This document shows, in pieces, positions 61,133 to 64,000 of a stretch of 64,000 bases of DNA. Position 1 is the stretch's first letter. Every line of letters starts with the position of its first letter. The DNA lies in the NCBI GenBank assembly GCA_036186865.1, contig AP025067.1:24432517-24496516 (forward strand), in the 5' to 3' direction. A program made the translations under genes and the position numbers. The notes under the pieces were generated by a model, which saw only the letters and a program-made list of their open reading frames with translations, was not told the DNA's origin and made no database searches. Source of the DNA: Eustoma russellianum (Eukaryota; Streptophyta; Magnoliopsida; Gentianales; Gentianaceae).

Positions 61133-61909
61133 TGTTCGGAGGAAACCGCGAGATAGCACAGCGGAATAAGAAATAATCTCTCACAAAATACAGCAACTAT
61201 AGAGATATACTCGAACGAAAACACGAACAAGAACACCAACAATTTTTAGCGTGGAAAAACCTCCCAAAGTAGGAGTAAAAAACCACTGGACCGTAGGCCA
61301 CTTAAACGATCTCCACTATAGCCGATAATGGGTACGACCAAGTCTCTCTGGCACAGCTAGAGGAATACAATATCATCAAGATCAACCAAACAATCTTGGA
61401 ACACAACAAGATCAAGAGAGGGACAAAAACACAAAGCTGAAATTTCAGGCAGAAAATTTCAGCCTCGGGAATGCAGGAATCGGACACATCTAGACACCTC
61501 CAAAACACATCTCCACCGTTCAGAATGTACTACTATGTCTTGGAAACAATCTGTCAAAATTTGGTGACGATCCAACGATGCAATATTTAACAAATGCAAT
61601 TTTTTCAGAGGCTGTCAGACTGTCCAGCACCTACGAATTTTACTCTTCTTCACTTGTATTTGTCTCTCTTATTTTTTTTCTTTTTCTCTTCTTGTTCTCT
61701 CTTGCAATTGTTCCACACAGCACCTCTATTTATAGTGCTTCATATTGTGTCTTTTCAATGAACAAGGCATTCCTAGAGTCTTCCAAGCATTAAACATTCT
61801 TGGAGAACCAAAGCTTCATTCTAACTTCCTTGTGTTGGAATTCTTTCAATGTCATAATTGTATTTGACTTCAAACATTGGGACTCTCCAGCTAGGAGGGA
61901 TACCCAACA
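61133..61909 (-). repeat. Element G 5' LTR (right copy)
   Basis: 777 bp; a minus-strand TATAAATAG at 61734-61726. It differs from the left copy at many sites. Confidence 0.92.
61726..61734 (-). promoter_or_regulatory. TATA box of element G LTR
   Basis: TATAAATAG on the minus strand inside the 5' LTR. Confidence 0.6.
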
Positions 61910-61914
61910 AAAAT

Positions 61915-62280
61915 TACGAGAGCAACATTAGTGAAGCAGATAGCAAATGGATTAACTACAGGAAAAAGATGTGAAAATATGGTTTACAAGGAACCAGATT
62001 AATAGCTGCTGAACATAAGCATTGAGAGAAATCAAGACATGCAATGTTAGCAAATAAAGAACAAGAGACGGTAAGATACGATGAGGAAAAAAAACACATG
62101 TAAAACAGGCATTAGTAAAACAGAGCATAAGCCCGCAAAAGAACGGAACAAAAGACCTTCACCGAGAAGAGGAGAGAGAGTCCAAATAAAAAAAGAGAAA
62201 GCGGCAGGTGAAGAACGGGAAGCTATACCCTTTTTTTAAAAAAAAATAAACAAGGGGATCGATTTTTTTTTGTTAGTGTT
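61915..62280. other. Unassigned A-rich DNA
   Basis: No gene or repeat recognised. Confidence 0.4.
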
Positions 62281-62520
62281 GATCCGACCTGCCGAGCTGG
62301 GCTGAGCTTGATAGACCTATCCAGACTGATGATGATTTGGACTGACCGTCTTGCTAACCGACCTGACTTGACGTACCGAGCTGGGCTGAGCTCGACAGGT
62401 CTGTAACGCTGGCCTGAATTAACTTATCTGCCAAGCTCACGTCAGAGCTGGGATGAGCTCGACACGCCTGTAGCGCTGGCCTGATCTGTCGAGCTGGGCT
62501 GAGCTCAGCTGACCTGCAAG
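62281..62520. repeat. GC-richer imperfect repeat, GAGCTGGGCTGAGCT units
   Basis: GAGCTGGG(C/A)TGAGCT occurs at 62294, 62378, 62444 and 62491, with CTGTA(A/G)CGCTGGCCTGA between some of them. Unlike the surroundings in composition. Possibly part of an LTR. Confidence 0.6.
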
Positions 62521-63059
62521 CACAATGTCAGATAGAGATTGTGGATATGTTTGGATATGATAGAAATGTGATAGGATTTGTATTTATCTCTTTAGCATTA
62601 AATTAGGCAATAGATTAGCACGAAATGTCCATTGTATTTTACTATAAATTGACCTTCACTAGTAGAATAACACAAGCATTCGACTTCTGCCGAAGAGATT
62701 ATACGAAGCATTTTAGATTTCTACATGAATGGCTTGAAGGTATCAATAAAATTGAAAAAATTCAATACTTGCTGTATAAAGCATGTTAAGTCACTAAAAA
62801 GGATAATAGATTGATGTCTCTACGTTAGCAGGGGATTTGACCACTGTATTAAAAAGCATGTTTACTTGTAAAATTTTTAGGTTTAACATTTGTGTATCAT
62901 TTTTTTTATTCTGGAGTCTCGAGTTTGGAAAAAAATAAATCAAAAAAAAATTGCATGCTCACTTATTATTATTTTAATATATACCGTGACAATAGTCGAA
63001 TCTTCAATTATGATAGCTCAATAATGAATTTTGTCATCCTTAAATTTTAATACAACATC
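62521..63059. other. Unassigned AT-rich DNA
   Basis: Nothing recognised. Confidence 0.4.
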
Positions 63060-63089
63060 CATTTGAGGCACAACATTATGCGTGATTTG

Positions 63090-63225
63090 GTTAGTTCTGT
63101 GGTGGTTAACTTGGAGTACATGAGGACCGAGTTGAAACTTGCAGACCCCTTGACTAAAAGACTGAACCGTAAGATGGTTCTAAAAACATCGAGAGGAATG
63201 AGATTTTTCCATCGGATGTGAATTC
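63090..63225 (+). pseudogene. Copia RNase H C-terminal remnant
   Basis: Reads YMRTELKLADPLTKRLNRKM followed by VLKTSRGMRF. That is the standard end of copia RNase H (LADPLTK motif, then a G-M-R/G ending). Nothing upstream of about 63060 can be recognised as the rest of pol, so the 5' part was deleted or is decayed beyond recognition. It lies immediately upstream of the long 3' untranslated region of element H. Confidence 0.75.
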
Positions 63226-63806
63226 TCTATGACAGGAACCCAACTCGCTATTAGTAGAAATCCTACAAACGGAGTTCAATATGGTAAAAATACGTCTTAG
63301 AAGAGTTCCCTTAAGTACTATCATATATGTCCCTTCCTGTGTTGATGTCTGAGGATAGTACTTACTGCATGTTTGAGGGTGAGATTCAATTCTCTTAATG
63401 GATAATTCATAGCCATTATAAATGGTGGTGTGTTGAAGTATGCACTTGATGAATATCACCTATATAAGTGTGGAAGTGGGCCGCTTCTTATGAGAGCTTG
63501 GAAAACTCTCTAGATCACTTATGAATCCTGAGATTGGATGCAGGGCCATTTAATGCACCACACCGCAAACTTGTAAGAAGTTAGATAATGGCATGTCATT
63601 TGTGTGTTCATATAAACAGTAGTGAAATATGTGGTTCAAGACGGTTGTTACCCTATTCCGTTTATATAACTACAAATTGTACTACCGGACAGTTCAAGAC
63701 GTTTGTCACTGCTCCGTTATGTGTCATTATTTTCGTTTGATAGTGGAGAGGTTATTTTATTACCGTTCTGAAATGTTTGTATATAAGTTTGGATCATGTG
63801 GGGGAT

Positions 63807-64000
63807 TGTTGGAAAAGTACGTTAAAATACTTTAAAAATGTGCTTTAAACTTATATGAAACTTGTATGATGTTGTTTGGGAGTTTGAAAGGATGTTATGA
63901 ACACTTTGAACTTGAAAAAGGTCACTTGGGTCGATCCATGTATAGACTGGATCGAACCAAGTGAAAGATGGAATAAAGTTGGTGTTCTATTGGACATAGT
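63807..64000 (+). repeat. Element H 3' LTR, partial
   Basis: Starts TGTTGGAAAAGTACG after TGTGGGGGAT. At 63929-63970 it has an inverted pair (CACTTGGGTCGATCC and GGATCGAACCAAGTG) comparable to the palindromes in the element F LTR. It continues beyond the window. Confidence 0.75.

Larger units (their letters stand above)
57722..61909 (-). mobile_element. Element G: copia internal-deletion derivative
   Basis: LTRs of 768 and 777 bp (57722-58489 and 61133-61909), AAAAT duplicated on both sides (57717-57721, 61910-61914), PBS and polypurine tract present. The internal region is only 2.64 kb because RT and most of RNase H are missing. It probably moved, if at all, with enzymes of a relative. Confidence 0.93.
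63060..64000 (+). mobile_element. Element H: 3' end of a copia element, cut by the window edge
   Basis: An RNase H tail, a long 3' untranslated region, the polypurine tract TGTGGGGGAT and the start of a 3' LTR. The 3' untranslated region and LTR start resemble element F. Confidence 0.8.

Overview
This is a piece of a plant nuclear genome, almost certainly a eudicot. The evidence is long AT-rich non-coding DNA, spliced genes with GT-AG introns, and dense nested plant-type transposons: Ty1-copia, Ty3-gypsy (Tat- and chromovirus-like), an L1-type LINE, tRNA-derived SINEs, MITEs and a TRIM-like LTR. There is no sign of bacterial, organellar or viral genome organisation. The species cannot be named from the sequence.

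Layout. 1-1870 holds the 5'-truncated end of an L1-type LINE (minus strand). It sits in the 5' LTR of a large degenerate Ty3-gypsy element (element A, to 9437), which is itself inserted in an old copia element (E, 9438 to about 11.25 kb). 11552-16969 is an intact copia element (B) with identical LTRs and a 5-bp target duplication; it split a SINE-like repeat. 17189-28550 is an 11.4-kb Tat-type gypsy element (D) with two RNase H domains, hairpin-forming tandem repeats and a spliced antisense gene. 28.5-34.4 kb is an unannotatable background carrying a solo LTR, a TRIM-like LTR, a reversed copia LTR, SINEs and MITEs. 34425-36470 is a truncated copia relative of B.

37163-46221 is the one clear, apparently functional host gene. 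It has six exons with consistent phases, encodes 321 residues, and best matches tetraketide alpha-pyrone reductase 2 (TKPR2), a reductase of sporopollenin precursor synthesis. A complete copia element (C, 38369-43744, identical LTRs, intact 1552-residue polyprotein) lies antisense in its intron 3. A 9-bp-TSD MITE is in intron 1, SINE-like DNA in introns 2, 3 and 4, and a hAT-type MITE in intron 4.

48.9-49.3 kb is a broken lectin-receptor-kinase-like fragment next to a second copy of the hAT MITE. 49878-55976 is copia element F (three lesions, good TSD). 55977-57721 is decayed repeat DNA. 57722-61909 is copia element G on the minus strand, an internal-deletion derivative that lost reverse transcriptase and RNase H. 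63.06-64 kb is the 3' end of another copia element (H), cut by the window edge.

Apart from the reductase gene, essentially everything recognisable is selfish DNA. The most unusual items are the spliced antisense gene and the hairpin array of element D, the solo LTR with terminal inverted repeats, and the very young copia insertion inside the reductase intron. I found no evidence for a wholly new type of system.
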